A stretch of 54,390 nt of DNA from Deltaproteobacteria bacterium (GTDB lineage Bacteria; Desulfobacterota; JADFVX01), in the NCBI GenBank assembly GCA_029860075.1, contig JAOUBX010000025.1:1-54390 (forward strand). Direction: 5' to 3'. This document shows, piece by piece, positions 43,632 through 52,635 of this stretch. The notes below the pieces were generated by a model. That model saw only the letters and a list, made by a program, of their open reading frames with translations. It ran no database searches and was not told where the DNA came from. The translations under genes were made by a program, and so were the position numbers. Every line of letters begins with the position of its first letter. Within the stretch, counting starts at the first letter, position 1.

Positions 43632-45353
43632 ATGGAAATATATAAAAGACTGTTAAAATATCTGAAGTTCTACTGGAAGCGGCTTGTCCTTGCCATGATA
43701 TGTATGTGGGGCGTGGGGGGCATGACAGGCGCATCAGCCATGCTGGTAAAGAATGTTCTCGATGATGTTTTCATCAATAAAGATGAAAACATGTTAAAAC
43801 TCATACCTGTTGCCATTATTATCATATATATTTTTAAGGGTATTTTTTACTTTTTCCAGTCATATCTCATGTTTTATGTGGGACAAAGCGTTGTTAAGGA
43901 TATCAGGGATGAGTTGTACAGTCATATTCAAAGGCAACCCATGTCCTTTTTTGCAAAAAATCCGACAGGCACACTTATGTCGAGAATTACCTATGATGTT
44001 AACATGATCAGCAGCGCCGTTTCCGATGCCTTCAGCAGTCTGCTGCGTGATTCCTTTACTGTTGTTATTTTGCTCGGCGTTGTTATCTTCAGGGATTGGG
44101 AACTTGCCCTGATTGCCCTCGTTGTTTATCCCTTTGCGCTTTATCCTATTACAAAATTTGGCAGAAAAATGAGAAAAGTGGGAACGAAAAGCCAACTGGC
44201 TATGGGATATATAACCAGTTTTCTGCATGAAACGATTGCAGGGGCCAGAATAGTAAAAGCATTTGGTATGGAGCAATACGAGTCGGAGCGTTTTGCCCGG
44301 GCGAATGAGCACTTTTTAAAGCTGACCATGAAGTCAAGGAAAGTAAGGGCCCTTACCATGCCTGTTATGGAAATTCTCGGGGCTGTCGCCGCTTCGGCTG
44401 TTATATGGTATGGCGGCTTTAAAGTCATGGAAGGAAAGATGACGACAGGAGAGTTTTTCTCCTTTCTGACAGCCCTCATGTTTTTGTACCAACCGGTCAA
44501 GAAGCTCAGTTCCGTTAATAATGTTATCCAGGAGGCGCTTGCCGCAGCGGAAAGGATATTTGCGCTTCTTGATAAAGAACCGGACATTCAGGACAGTTCG
44601 CATGCCAGGGAAATTACAGGCCTCAAGGAAAGGGTGTCTTTTTCGGGCGTTCATTTTTGCTATGATGATGAAAACGTTATCGATGGCTTTGATCTTGAAG
44701 TAAAAAAAGGAGAAAGAATTGCTTTTGTTGGAAGCAGCGGCGCCGGGAAAACGACACTTGTTAACCTGATACCCAGGTTTTATGATGTTACGGGCGGCGG
44801 AATTTTTATTGATGGAGAGGATATTCGAAACGTAACACTCCCTTCGCTTCGTGACCTCATTGCAATCGTTTCGCAGGAAACGATACTTTTTAATGATACG
44901 GTAAGAAATAATATAGCTTACGGAAAAAAAGAGACTTCCCATGAAGCGGTTATTCGTGCTGCCAGGGCAGCCTTCGCCCATGATTTTATTATGGAACTTC
45001 CCGAGGGATATAATACGGAGGTCGGGGAACAGGGTGTCAGGCTTTCCGGCGGGCAGAGACAGCGTCTCTCCATTGCAAGAGCGCTGCTTAAAAATGCGCC
45101 CATGCTGATCCTCGATGAAGCGACATCGGCCCTTGATACGGAATCTGAACAGCTGGTTCAGCAGGCGCTGGACAACCTCATGAAAGACAGAACGAGCTTT
45201 GTTATTGCTCACCGCCTCTCAACAGTTGTTAAGGCTGACAGGATTGTTGTTCTCCATAAGGGCAGGCTGGCCGAAGAAGGCAAGCATGAAGAACTCCTTA
45301 AATCGGGCGGTCTCTATGCAAAACTCTGGGACCGCCAGTTTGCGGATATCTGA
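43632..45353 (+). CDS. msbA: Lipid A export ABC transporter MsbA
   Basis: Flips core-lipid A across the inner membrane. The 573 residues fuse six membrane helices (about 15-300) to an ABC ATPase domain with Walker A VGSSGAGKTTL, signature LSGGQRQRLSIARAL, Walker B LILDEATSALD and H-loop VIAHRLS. The length and position before waaA and lpxK favour MsbA over other exporters of the same architecture. Confidence 0.93.
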   Translation: MEIYKRLLKYLKFYWKRLVLAMICMWGVGGMTGASAMLVKNVLDDVFINKDENMLKLIPVAIIIIYIFKGIFYFFQSYLMFYVGQSVVKDIRDELYSHIQRQPMSFFAKNPTGTLMSRITYDVNMISSAVSDAFSSLLRDSFTVVILLGVVIFRDWELALIALVVYPFALYPITKFGRKMRKVGTKSQLAMGYITSFLHETIAGARIVKAFGMEQYESERFARANEHFLKLTMKSRKVRALTMPVMEILGAVAASAVIWYGGFKVMEGKMTTGEFFSFLTALMFLYQPVKKLSSVNNVIQEALAAAERIFALLDKEPDIQDSSHAREITGLKERVSFSGVHFCYDDENVIDGFDLEVKKGERIAFVGSSGAGKTTLVNLIPRFYDVTGGGIFIDGEDIRNVTLPSLRDLIAIVSQETILFNDTVRNNIAYGKKETSHEAVIRAARAAFAHDFIMELPEGYNTEVGEQGVRLSGGQRQRLSIARALLKNAPMLILDEATSALDTESEQLVQQALDNLMKDRTSFVIAHRLSTVVKADRIVVLHKGRLAEEGKHEELLKSGGLYAKLWDRQFADI

Positions 45354-45400
45354 TTTATTCTATATAACTATCATATCCTGAAAAATCAAAATTTATTTTC

Positions 45401-46057
45401 ATGGCGCGAAAACTAACCTTTAAAGACAGGGCGCTTTTATTTATTGCTCCCTATGTGGCTGAAATTATTGTCCGCTTTCTCTACCTTACCATGAAGATTG
45501 AATTTCTTCATGAAGAGAGAGCAAGGAAATACTGGGATAATGATGAAAGGATGATACTGGCCTGCTGGCATGGACGGCTCCTCATGATACCGCTTTGTTA
45601 TAAAGGCAGGTTCATCAGATGCCTTATCAGCCACCATAAAGATGGCGAGGCGCTTGCCGGATTTATGGGGAGGTTCGGTCATGGCGCTGTGCGGGGCTCA
45701 TCTACCCGTGGCGGTTCAATGGCCATGAGAGAGATGCTTCGCACAATCAGGAAGTGTGATGTTGCTATTACCCCTGACGGCCCCCGGGGTCCGAAGCATG
45801 TCGTTCAGGATGGGATTGTAGCGCTGGCGAGGATGTCCGGCGCGCCTATTCTTCCTGTAACCTTCGGCGCTTCCAGAAAGAAGCACTTTTCAAGCTGGGA
45901 TTCTTTTCTTATGCCCATGCCTTTTAGCAAAGGGGCTTTTATCTGGGGTGAGCCTGTTTTCGTATCGAAAAGTGACGATCTTGAAGCGAAGAAAAAGGAA
46001 GTGGAAAAGAGTCTTCTTGAACTGACTGACTATATTGACCGCTATGTGAGTAAATAA
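45401..46057 (+). CDS. DUF374 lysophospholipid-acyltransferase family protein
   Basis: 218 residues of the DUF374 acyltransferase family, with a hydrophobic N-terminus (LLFIAPYVAEIIVRFLYLTM), ILACWHGRLLMIPL, the SHHKDGE motif, GSSTRGGSMAMREM and TPDGPRGPKHVVQDG. I recall that the non-canonical lipid A late acyltransferase LpxJ of epsilonproteobacteria belongs to this family, so a secondary acyl addition to the lipid A precursor is a good hypothesis. It follows msbA by 47 nt and precedes waaA. Confidence 0.82.
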   Translation: MARKLTFKDRALLFIAPYVAEIIVRFLYLTMKIEFLHEERARKYWDNDERMILACWHGRLLMIPLCYKGRFIRCLISHHKDGEALAGFMGRFGHGAVRGSSTRGGSMAMREMLRTIRKCDVAITPDGPRGPKHVVQDGIVALARMSGAPILPVTFGASRKKHFSSWDSFLMPMPFSKGAFIWGEPVFVSKSDDLEAKKKEVEKSLLELTDYIDRYVSK

Positions 46058-46088
46058 TAATGCTTTTACTGACTGCAACCTCTCCAAA

Positions 46089-46146
46089 CCTCCCCTTTGC
46101 CAAAGGGGAGGAGTAATGAATTCCCCTCTTTGCCAAAGAGAGGGGA
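46089..46146. repeat. Two CCCTTTGCCAAAGGG palindromes
   Basis: CCTCCCCTTTG and CAAAGGGGAGG (46089-46111) are exact inverses with a one-base centre; a second, related palindrome (CCCCTCTTTG...CAAAGAGAGGGG) lies at 46123-46145. They fill the gap before waaA and resemble dispersed elements in other genomes that I recall. Confidence 0.7.
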
Positions 46147-46184
46147 GGGGGATGTTGAGCCAGCCTTATGAAAGGGAGAATTCA

Positions 46185-47435
46185 TTGTATTTTCTCTATA
46201 ATCTTTTACTGCCTCTGCTGCTTGCTGTATTATCGCCCCTTGTATTCATTAAACTCCTTGGTGATAAAAGCTGGAGGGAAGGTTTTCGGCAACGATTTTT
46301 CATTGATAGCTCAATTCTAAAGGGACTTGCCGGTGAGCCTCCTCTCTGGTTCCATGCTGCGTCGGTGGGAGAAGTCAATGCCTCAGCCAAACTCCTTTCA
46401 GAAATGAGGGAAAGGTGGCCTCACCGAAAACTTGTTGTTTCAACCTTTACACCGACGGGATTGAAAGCGGCAAAGGAAAAGCTGGGCGCCGATGCTGTTT
46501 TTTTTCTTCCTCTTGATCTCTCTTTTATCGTTAAAAGAACGATGAGGAAGATCAATCCTCAAATGCTGATTCTCATGGAGACGGAAATATGGCCCAACCT
46601 CATTAGGGAATGCGGGCGCAAGGATATTCCTGTTGTCATCGTAAATGGGAGGATTTCCGACAAAAGCTTTGGAAAGTATCGTCGGCTAAAATTACTGTTA
46701 AAGGAACTCTTTAAATATGTAAGCCTTGTGCTTACTCAATCTGAAGAAAGCACGGAACGTTTTCTTTTGCTTGGCGCCGGTGCCGGCAAGGTAATGACGA
46801 CAGGTAACCTTAAATTCGATATGCATGTTAAAAACAAGCCTCTCAGGGCCATGGAAAAGTGGGGAGGCCCACTATTTATTGCCGGCAGCACAAGAGACGA
46901 AGAGGAGGAAAAAGTTCTTTCCGCCTATCTTCATGCCAGGAGAAAACATCCTGACCTCAAGCTTGTTCTGGCGCCAAGGCATTTGCACAGAACTGAGGCC
47001 GTGGAAAAAATATTAACGGGAAAGAATCTGCCTTATGAGAAGTTTTCTCAACTTGATGAATCAATTAGCAGGGAAGTGTTACTTGTCGATACCCTGGGAG
47101 AACTTTCTTCTCTTTATCCTTACGGAGATGTTGTTTTTGTAGGGGGGAGTCTTGTTCCCATGGGAGGGCAGAATATGCTTGAGCCGGCGCTTTGTGGGAA
47201 GCCCCTTCTTTTTGGTCCCCATGTTGAAAACTTCAGAGAAGCGGCGCGCATATTGACAGAAGGGGGAGGCGCTTTGATAGTGAAAAATAGCGATGAACTG
47301 GGCCAGACTGTCATAAAACTTCTTAATGATCCTCCGCTGAGAACGTCCATGGGATATAGGGCAAAAGCCTCTATTATAGCACACAGCGGAGCTGCGGAAA
47401 AAACGATAAATGCCCTGGCCACCTTTCTTGAGTGA
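46185..47435 (+). CDS. waaA: 3-deoxy-D-manno-octulosonic acid transferase WaaA
   Basis: Adds Kdo from CMP-Kdo to lipid IVA. I choose TTG 46185 (LYFLYNLLLPLLL), with GGGAG 6 nt before it; in-frame ATGs at 46152 and 46116 would translate the repeat palindromes. The 416 residues fit the family: N-terminal anchor, WFHAASVGEVNAS with the catalytic Glu, TFTPTGLKAA, METEIWPNLI, and the donor-site MGGQNMLEPALCGKP. Whether it adds one or two Kdo residues cannot be read from the sequence. Confidence 0.93.
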   Translation: MYFLYNLLLPLLLAVLSPLVFIKLLGDKSWREGFRQRFFIDSSILKGLAGEPPLWFHAASVGEVNASAKLLSEMRERWPHRKLVVSTFTPTGLKAAKEKLGADAVFFLPLDLSFIVKRTMRKINPQMLILMETEIWPNLIRECGRKDIPVVIVNGRISDKSFGKYRRLKLLLKELFKYVSLVLTQSEESTERFLLLGAGAGKVMTTGNLKFDMHVKNKPLRAMEKWGGPLFIAGSTRDEEEEKVLSAYLHARRKHPDLKLVLAPRHLHRTEAVEKILTGKNLPYEKFSQLDESISREVLLVDTLGELSSLYPYGDVVFVGGSLVPMGGQNMLEPALCGKPLLFGPHVENFREAARILTEGGGALIVKNSDELGQTVIKLLNDPPLRTSMGYRAKASIIAHSGAAEKTINALATFLE

Positions 47436-47537
47436 GTCCGCTCTTTTTTGCTTGTTGATTTATTCCATGGGAAGGTCCTGTCAAAATCCCGTAAATACCG
47501 ATAGCTTTTGACTAAAATGGGGATTTGTGGTATAAAA

Positions 47538-48662
47538 ATGCGTTTGGAACGTTTTTTTCAATATATCGCCTATGGTGAGCCGGAAAGGGGCAAAGCTTTT
47601 TTCTTAAATGCGCTTCTGTTCCCTTTTTACCTGCTCTCCCTTATTTATGGACTGGTGGTCAGGGCCAGGATATCTCTTTATAAATGGGGGCTGAAAGAGA
47701 TGAAAAGCCTTCCATGCAAGGTAATTTCAGTCGGTAATATTACCGTCGGCGGTACAGGGAAGACGCCTGTTGTTGAATATATTGCAAGGCAGCTCACGGA
47801 AAAAGGCCTTAAGGTTGCAATCCTAAGCAGGGGGTATAAAGGAAATAGTGATGGTCCTGTAAATGTCGTATCCGACGGGAAAAGTGTTCTAATGGAGCCC
47901 GGCCAGGCTGGAGATGAACCTTACATGTTGGCCAGGCGCTTGAAAAAAATTCCCGTCATTGTCGGGCCCGACCGTTATGAAACAGGAACATACGCGTTGA
48001 ACAATTTCAAAATAGACGCCCTTATCCTGGATGATGCTTATCAGCATATAAGGCTTAAAAGAGATATTAATATTCTTCTCATTGATAGTGAAAGAGGTTT
48101 TGGAAATGGCCATCTTTTTCCGCGCGGACCGCTAAGAGAGCCTTTGTCAAATGCAGATCGTGCGGATATTATTCTGCTGACCAGGTGCCGGTCAAAGGCT
48201 GAGACCGGATCTGCTTTGATACTGGATTCTCTGAAATTAAATGCCCTTCCTCCTACCTTTAAGAGCGGCTATGAACCAACAAAAATGAGATCTTTCCGGA
48301 CAGGGAGGGAAGAGGCTGCCGCTATATTGACGGGGAAAAAGATTGTTGCCCTGTCGGGTATTGCCAACCCCGCCTCCTTTTCAGCACTTTTAAGTGCTCT
48401 CGGAGGGGAATTGCTGCATGAAGCGGTTTTTGCTGATCACCATGCCTATAGCATAAATGATATAGACAGGGTTATGAAAAAGGCTGAAAGCCTGGGCGCC
48501 GATATGATAGTGACGACAGAAAAGGATGCCGTAAAAATAGAAGACATTGATGAAAGGATAAAAGTGCCTTTTTATTATCTTCAAATAGGACTTGAACTCT
48601 TTGGAGACGATGAAAGGTTTGCAGGCAATATATTATCGAAGTGCGGGATCAGAGGGACGTGA
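47538..48662 (+). CDS. lpxK: Tetraacyldisaccharide 4'-kinase LpxK
   Basis: Phosphorylates the lipid A disaccharide at 4' on the inner membrane. I prefer ATG 47538 (MRLERFFQ) to the upstream TTG 47508, because it gives the usual N-terminal length; neither has a strong ribosome site. The 374 residues have an N-terminal membrane anchor (about 25-45), the P-loop VGNITVGGTGKTPVVEY, SRGYKG, and DDAYQH where most have DDGFQH. The C-terminal ALSGIANPASF and TTEKDAVK motifs are present. It overlaps the next gene by 4 nt. Confidence 0.95.
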   Translation: MRLERFFQYIAYGEPERGKAFFLNALLFPFYLLSLIYGLVVRARISLYKWGLKEMKSLPCKVISVGNITVGGTGKTPVVEYIARQLTEKGLKVAILSRGYKGNSDGPVNVVSDGKSVLMEPGQAGDEPYMLARRLKKIPVIVGPDRYETGTYALNNFKIDALILDDAYQHIRLKRDINILLIDSERGFGNGHLFPRGPLREPLSNADRADIILLTRCRSKAETGSALILDSLKLNALPPTFKSGYEPTKMRSFRTGREEAAAILTGKKIVALSGIANPASFSALLSALGGELLHEAVFADHHAYSINDIDRVMKKAESLGADMIVTTEKDAVKIEDIDERIKVPFYYLQIGLELFGDDERFAGNILSKCGIRGT

Positions 48663-49591
48663 ACAGGTTTTTTTTTATTCAATACATTCCCCTTTTTCTT
48701 TTTGCCATGCTTATTTCTCTTCTGCCTGCTTCAACTGCAATAGCTATTGGCAGATTTATGGGGAGACTGCTCTTTAAAATAGGTGGAAAGCACCGCCGTA
48801 TAGCCATGGATAATATTTCCCTGGCCCTTGGCATTCCTCAGAATGAGGCACGGCAGCTGTCATTGAAAGTCTTTGAACATTTGGGCCGGATGTTTATTGA
48901 GTTTCTTAAACCGGCATGCTTTGGAAAAGATTATGTGCAGGCCATGGTTGAAACGAGGGGGCTTGAAAATCTGGAAAAGGCGAAAGAGAAGGGAAAGGGC
49001 GTGCTGATTTTGGCGGCTCATCTTGGAAACTGGGAGCTTCTCGGTTCTGCGCTGCTGGAACATGTGGGACCTGTTACCGTCGTCTATAAGAAGGCCAGGA
49101 ACCCTTATGTTACTGAATTTATAAGGAAAACTAGAAAAAAACGGGGCATTGAAACCATTCCTCACAGGAATTCGGCAAGAAAGATTATGGGCATTCTCAA
49201 AAAAGGGGAGGCTGTCGGTATTCTTCTCGACCAGCATGCGACCAACAAGGATGCCGTTAGCGCTGATTTTTTCGGTATGCCTGTTGCTACTAATTACGGG
49301 CTGGCTCTCATTGCCATCAAGACGGGAACGCCTGTTGTTCCTGCATTTCTTGTAAAAGATGAAAAAGGGAAATACCTTTGCGCCTATGAGGAGCCCCTCT
49401 TTCTTGAAAAGGGGGATGACATGCAGGAAGACATCCTTGGTGCTACGACGACTTTTAACAGTATCATGGAGAAATGGATCAGGAATTATCCTGACCAGTG
49501 GTTCTGGGTTCATAACCGTTTCAGGGTTAAAAAGTACAAACAAAAGAAAAGGCCAAAGCGAAGGCCGGAGCAAAGGATAGATAATGGATAA
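48659..49591 (+). CDS. lpxL: Lipid A late acyltransferase (LpxL/HtrB family)
   Basis: The start GTG 48659 overlaps the lpxK stop (GTGA), after AGAGGGA. The 310 residues match the LpxL/LpxM family: an N-terminal membrane anchor (IQYIPLFLFAMLISLLPAS), RRIAMDNISLALG, the HX4E catalytic motif in LAAHLGNWELLG, VVYKKARNPYV, and LLDQHATNKDAVSADFFG. It transfers a secondary acyl chain to the lipid A precursor. Only one member of this family is visible; the DUF374 protein upstream may add another chain. Confidence 0.9.
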   Translation: MNRFFFIQYIPLFLFAMLISLLPASTAIAIGRFMGRLLFKIGGKHRRIAMDNISLALGIPQNEARQLSLKVFEHLGRMFIEFLKPACFGKDYVQAMVETRGLENLEKAKEKGKGVLILAAHLGNWELLGSALLEHVGPVTVVYKKARNPYVTEFIRKTRKKRGIETIPHRNSARKIMGILKKGEAVGILLDQHATNKDAVSADFFGMPVATNYGLALIAIKTGTPVVPAFLVKDEKGKYLCAYEEPLFLEKGDDMQEDILGATTTFNSIMEKWIRNYPDQWFWVHNRFRVKKYKQKKRPKRRPEQRIDNG

Positions 49592-50183
49592 AGAAATTGC
49601 TGTTTTTATTGACAGGGATGGAACCATCTCTGAAGAGATAGGTTATGTCAACCATCCCGAACGATTCAGACTGCTGCCAAAAAGTGGTGAGGCCATCAAA
49701 ATGATTAATGCCCTGGGATTAAAGGCCGTTGTCGTTACCAACCAGGCCGGTGTTGCCAGGGGCTATTTTCCCGAATGGATGATAGAGAAGGTCCATGACA
49801 AAATGGAGGAGCTGCTTGAAAAAGAGGGCGCAAAGCTTGATGCCATTTATTACTGTCCCCATCACCCCAAGGCAGGCGAACCGCCCTACAGGGCTGATTG
49901 CGAGTGCCGCAAGCCAAGGACGGGTATGATCGATTCGGCGGCGGAAGATCTTCATATTGACGTTAAAAAGTCTTATATGATCGGCGATAAAATTACCGAT
50001 GTCGAATTTGCCCATAGGGTCGGCGCCAAAGGCATCTTTGTTAAAACCGGCTATGGCAGAGGGGAACTGGAACTTTATGGTGATACATGGACGACGACTC
50101 CCGATTTTATAGCCGAAGATCTTCTCGACGCAGTAATCTGGATCAGGAATGAAGAGGAAAAAATCAATGCAGCCACCAGGTAA
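49584..50183 (+). CDS. gmhB: D-glycero-D-manno-heptose-1,7-bisphosphate phosphatase GmhB
   Basis: Removes the 7-phosphate in ADP-heptose synthesis. The 199 residues are of the HAD-IIIA type, with the Asp nucleophile motif FIDRDGTISEE, VVTNQAGVARG, the zinc ligands in CPHHP and CECRKP, and the final GDKITDVEFA. It overlaps the LpxL-type gene by 8 nt and precedes hldA. Confidence 0.95.
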   Translation: MDKEIAVFIDRDGTISEEIGYVNHPERFRLLPKSGEAIKMINALGLKAVVVTNQAGVARGYFPEWMIEKVHDKMEELLEKEGAKLDAIYYCPHHPKAGEPPYRADCECRKPRTGMIDSAAEDLHIDVKKSYMIGDKITDVEFAHRVGAKGIFVKTGYGRGELELYGDTWTTTPDFIAEDLLDAVIWIRNEEEKINAATR

Positions 50184-50209
50184 ACGCTGCCGGGAAAGAC
50201 AGTAAAAAA

Positions 50210-51211
50210 ATGGATCTTATTGATATCATAAAAAACTTTAAGGGGAAAAAGATCGGTGTCATCGGTGATTTTGTCGCTGATGAATATATCTTCGGTATGA
50301 CTTCCCGCGTAAGCAGAGAAGCGCCTGTTCTTATTCTTAAACATGATTCCAGCAAAGTTGTTCTTGGCGGCGCTGCCAACACGGTAAATAATATTCATAC
50401 CATGGGCGGTGATGTCGTCCCTATGGGAGTTCTTGGCAATGATGATACGGGCAATCAGATTCTGAGTATCTTAAAGGAGAAGGGAATCGATACGTCTGGA
50501 CTGATTATCGATGAAACAAGGCATACCAATACGAAAACAAGAATCATGGCCGGCGGCCTCCATACGGTCAAGCAGCAGATGATTCGAATAGATAAGGAAG
50601 ACGGATGCCCTGTTTCAGAAAAGACGGAAAAAGGTCTTTTGGATAATCTTGTGAAAGGGCTCTCTCATCTCGATGCCCTCATCGTATCCGATTATGGCTG
50701 CGGAGCTATTACAGAGGGTATTATTGAAAAGATCAATGAACTGGGCAGAGAGAGCGAAAAAATTATTAACGTTGATACGAGAAGTAATATTAAAAAATTC
50801 AGCTCCGTCACCATCGTTACCCCTAATGAGCCCGAAGCTGAAGAGGCTGTCGGTTTTGAGATAGACAGTGATGAAGATGTTACCTGTGCGGGGCAGAAAC
50901 TGCTTGATCTCGGTTGTTCGGAGAATCTTCTTATTACGCGGGGGAAGAAGGGGATGGTTCTCTTTGAGGGTGATCCTGATGCCCGCTTTATTCCTGTATT
51001 CGGCAGCGATGAGGTGGCTGATGTGACAGGCGCCGGAGACACCGTCATCAGCGCCTTGACCATGGCCCTGGCTGCGGGCGCAGGTTTTTATGATGCGGCG
51101 CGAATATCCAACTATGCCGGCGGCATAGTTGTTATGAAGAGTGGAACGGCAACGGTTACCGATAGTGAACTTGAAAATGCCATTGCTTCAGAGAAAGAGC
51201 AAAATGGATAA
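50210..51211 (+). CDS. hldA: D-beta-heptose-7-phosphate kinase HldA (RfaE1)
   Basis: Phosphorylates heptose 7-phosphate at C1. The 333 residues form a PfkB-family kinase (GDFVADEYIFG, LGGAANTVNNIHTMGG, and the anion-hole/base motif DVTGAGDTVISAL). In enterobacteria this domain is fused to the adenylyltransferase as HldE; here the two are separate genes overlapping by 8 nt. Confidence 0.95.
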   Translation: MDLIDIIKNFKGKKIGVIGDFVADEYIFGMTSRVSREAPVLILKHDSSKVVLGGAANTVNNIHTMGGDVVPMGVLGNDDTGNQILSILKEKGIDTSGLIIDETRHTNTKTRIMAGGLHTVKQQMIRIDKEDGCPVSEKTEKGLLDNLVKGLSHLDALIVSDYGCGAITEGIIEKINELGRESEKIINVDTRSNIKKFSSVTIVTPNEPEAEEAVGFEIDSDEDVTCAGQKLLDLGCSENLLITRGKKGMVLFEGDPDARFIPVFGSDEVADVTGAGDTVISALTMALAAGAGFYDAARISNYAGGIVVMKSGTATVTDSELENAIASEKEQNG

Positions 51212-51677
51212 AGTATTTGAACTGGGTGAGTTAAAAAAAATAGTGGAGGCCAAAAAGGGCGAAGGCAATCGGGTTATTTTTGCCAACGGTGTTTTTGATA
51301 TACTTCATGTAGGGCATATTCGTTATCTGAAGGGCGCCAGGGAACTGGGTGATATTCTCGTCGTTGCCGTCAACAGCGACTCATCGGTAAAAAGTTATAA
51401 GGGTGATGACAGACCGCATACGCCTGAGCAGGAAAGGCTGGAAATTCTTTCCTCTCTGCATATGGTTGACTATATCGTTCTTTTTTCGGAGCCCGACGTG
51501 GCAAACCTGCTGCTGGAACTCAAGCCTCATGTCCAGGCCAAGGGGACCGATTACACGGAAGAAACGGTTCCCGAAAAGGATATTGTCGCATCTTATGGTG
51601 GAAAGGTGGCTATCGTCGGTGATGCGAAGGATCATTCTTCCACAGAGATGATTGAAAAAGTAAGAAGCAAGGGATAG
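51204..51677 (+). CDS. hldC: Heptose-1-phosphate adenylyltransferase HldC (RfaE2)
   Basis: Makes ADP-D-glycero-beta-D-manno-heptose from the 1-phosphate and ATP. Start at ATG 51204 (MDKVFELGEL), overlapping hldA; a start at 51141 would lie far inside hldA. The 157 residues have the nucleotidyltransferase motif FDILHVGHIRYLKGA with HxGH, VAVNSDSSVKSYKGDDRP, and the ISSTEMI-like HSSTEMIEKVRSKG tail. Confidence 0.95.
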   Translation: MDKVFELGELKKIVEAKKGEGNRVIFANGVFDILHVGHIRYLKGARELGDILVVAVNSDSSVKSYKGDDRPHTPEQERLEILSSLHMVDYIVLFSEPDVANLLLELKPHVQAKGTDYTEETVPEKDIVASYGGKVAIVGDAKDHSSTEMIEKVRSKG

Positions 51678-51680
51678 CAA

Positions 51681-52484
51681 ATGAAATTTCTCAAAGTCCT
51701 TTTGTTTTTGCAATTATTTCCCCCCCTTTCTCTCTCTGCGGATCCACTTGCTTCCATGCCTTTTGAAGTGGGTGAAAGGCTGGAATACGAAATTTCCTGG
51801 CTCGGTATACCGGGAGGTAATTCAATGCTGGAGGTAAAGGGCCTGAAGGAAATGGGAGGCTCGGATGCCTACCATGTAGAGTCGAGAACCTGGTCAAACA
51901 GATTTATTTCTACTTTTTACCTCGTCGATGACCGTATCGAAGGTTATATGAATGCCGGGGATCTTACCGGTATCAGTCTCAAGGTGAGACAGAGGGAAGG
52001 AAGACATAAGGTGGACAAGGAGATAAGTTTCGATAGAGAAAACAATAAGGTCTACTTCAGGAAGAATAAAAAAAAGAGCGTTCATGATGTGCCGCCCTTC
52101 ATCCGTGATTCTCTTTCGAGTTTCTACTATTTGAGGACGAAGGAACTTGAGGTTGGGAAGGATGTCGTTATGGATACCTTTTCCAACGGAAGATTATACA
52201 AGCTCATCGTTAAGGTTTTAAAGCGGGAAGAGAGGCAAGTTAAGGGGAAAAACTATAAAACGATCAAGATACAGCCCCTTATCAAGCAAAATGACGTCTT
52301 TAAAAATAAAGGCGACATCTTTATATGGCTTACCGATGATGAATATAAAATACCTGTCATGATACGGAGCGAGATAGCTATCGGGTATTTTACCGCTGAA
52401 TTAATTAATCTGAGAAAAGGAGATAATAATGGCTATAGATCAGAACCTTCTGGATATCCTCGCCTGTCCGAAGTGCAAAGGTGA
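51681..52484 (+). CDS. DUF3108 periplasmic protein
   Basis: 267 residues with a signal peptide (KFLKVLLFLQLFPPLSLSA). The mature protein is the DUF3108 beta-rich fold: PFEVGERLEYEISWLGIPGG, YHVESRTWSNRFISTFY, and FIWLTDDEYKIPVMIRSE. It is often found near LPS-core genes and may bind a lipid or envelope polymer; no activity is established. The last 56 nt overlap the Trm112-like gene. Confidence 0.87.
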   Translation: MKFLKVLLFLQLFPPLSLSADPLASMPFEVGERLEYEISWLGIPGGNSMLEVKGLKEMGGSDAYHVESRTWSNRFISTFYLVDDRIEGYMNAGDLTGISLKVRQREGRHKVDKEISFDRENNKVYFRKNKKKSVHDVPPFIRDSLSSFYYLRTKELEVGKDVVMDTFSNGRLYKLIVKVLKREERQVKGKNYKTIKIQPLIKQNDVFKNKGDIFIWLTDDEYKIPVMIRSEIAIGYFTAELINLRKGDNNGYRSEPSGYPRLSEVQR

Positions 52485-52596
52485 AGTTAAGCTGACAAAT
52501 GAAAAGGATGGACTCGTTTGTCATGCCTGCAAACTGAAATACCCCATCAAGGATGACATTCCGGTAATGCTTGTTGACGAGGCGGAGAAGATATAA
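52429..52596 (+). CDS. Trm112-like small zinc-binding protein
   Basis: A 55-residue protein, ATG 52429 after AAAAGGAGAT. It matches the YcaR/Trm112 family: LLDILACPKCKGEV, then LVCHACKLKYPIKDDIPVML, with the CxxC...CxxC zinc knuckle and the usual closing D-I-P-V-M-L. In E. coli the homologue YcaR lies next to lpxK and kdsB, so its presence in this cluster is normal. It overlaps the DUF3108 gene in another frame. Confidence 0.93.
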   Translation: MAIDQNLLDILACPKCKGEVKLTNEKDGLVCHACKLKYPIKDDIPVMLVDEAEKI

Positions 52597-52635
52597 ACAC
52601 CGTAAAACGATTAAACGATTAAAGCTGTTTACAAG

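Noticed and set aside
44334..45212. A 292-codon frame on the minus strand within msbA
   Set aside because: It lies entirely antisense to the well-supported MsbA coding sequence; its translation is low complexity with no domain.
46089..46146. Possible CRISPR or direct-repeat array
   Set aside because: Only two related palindromes are present, with unequal sequence and no regular spacers.
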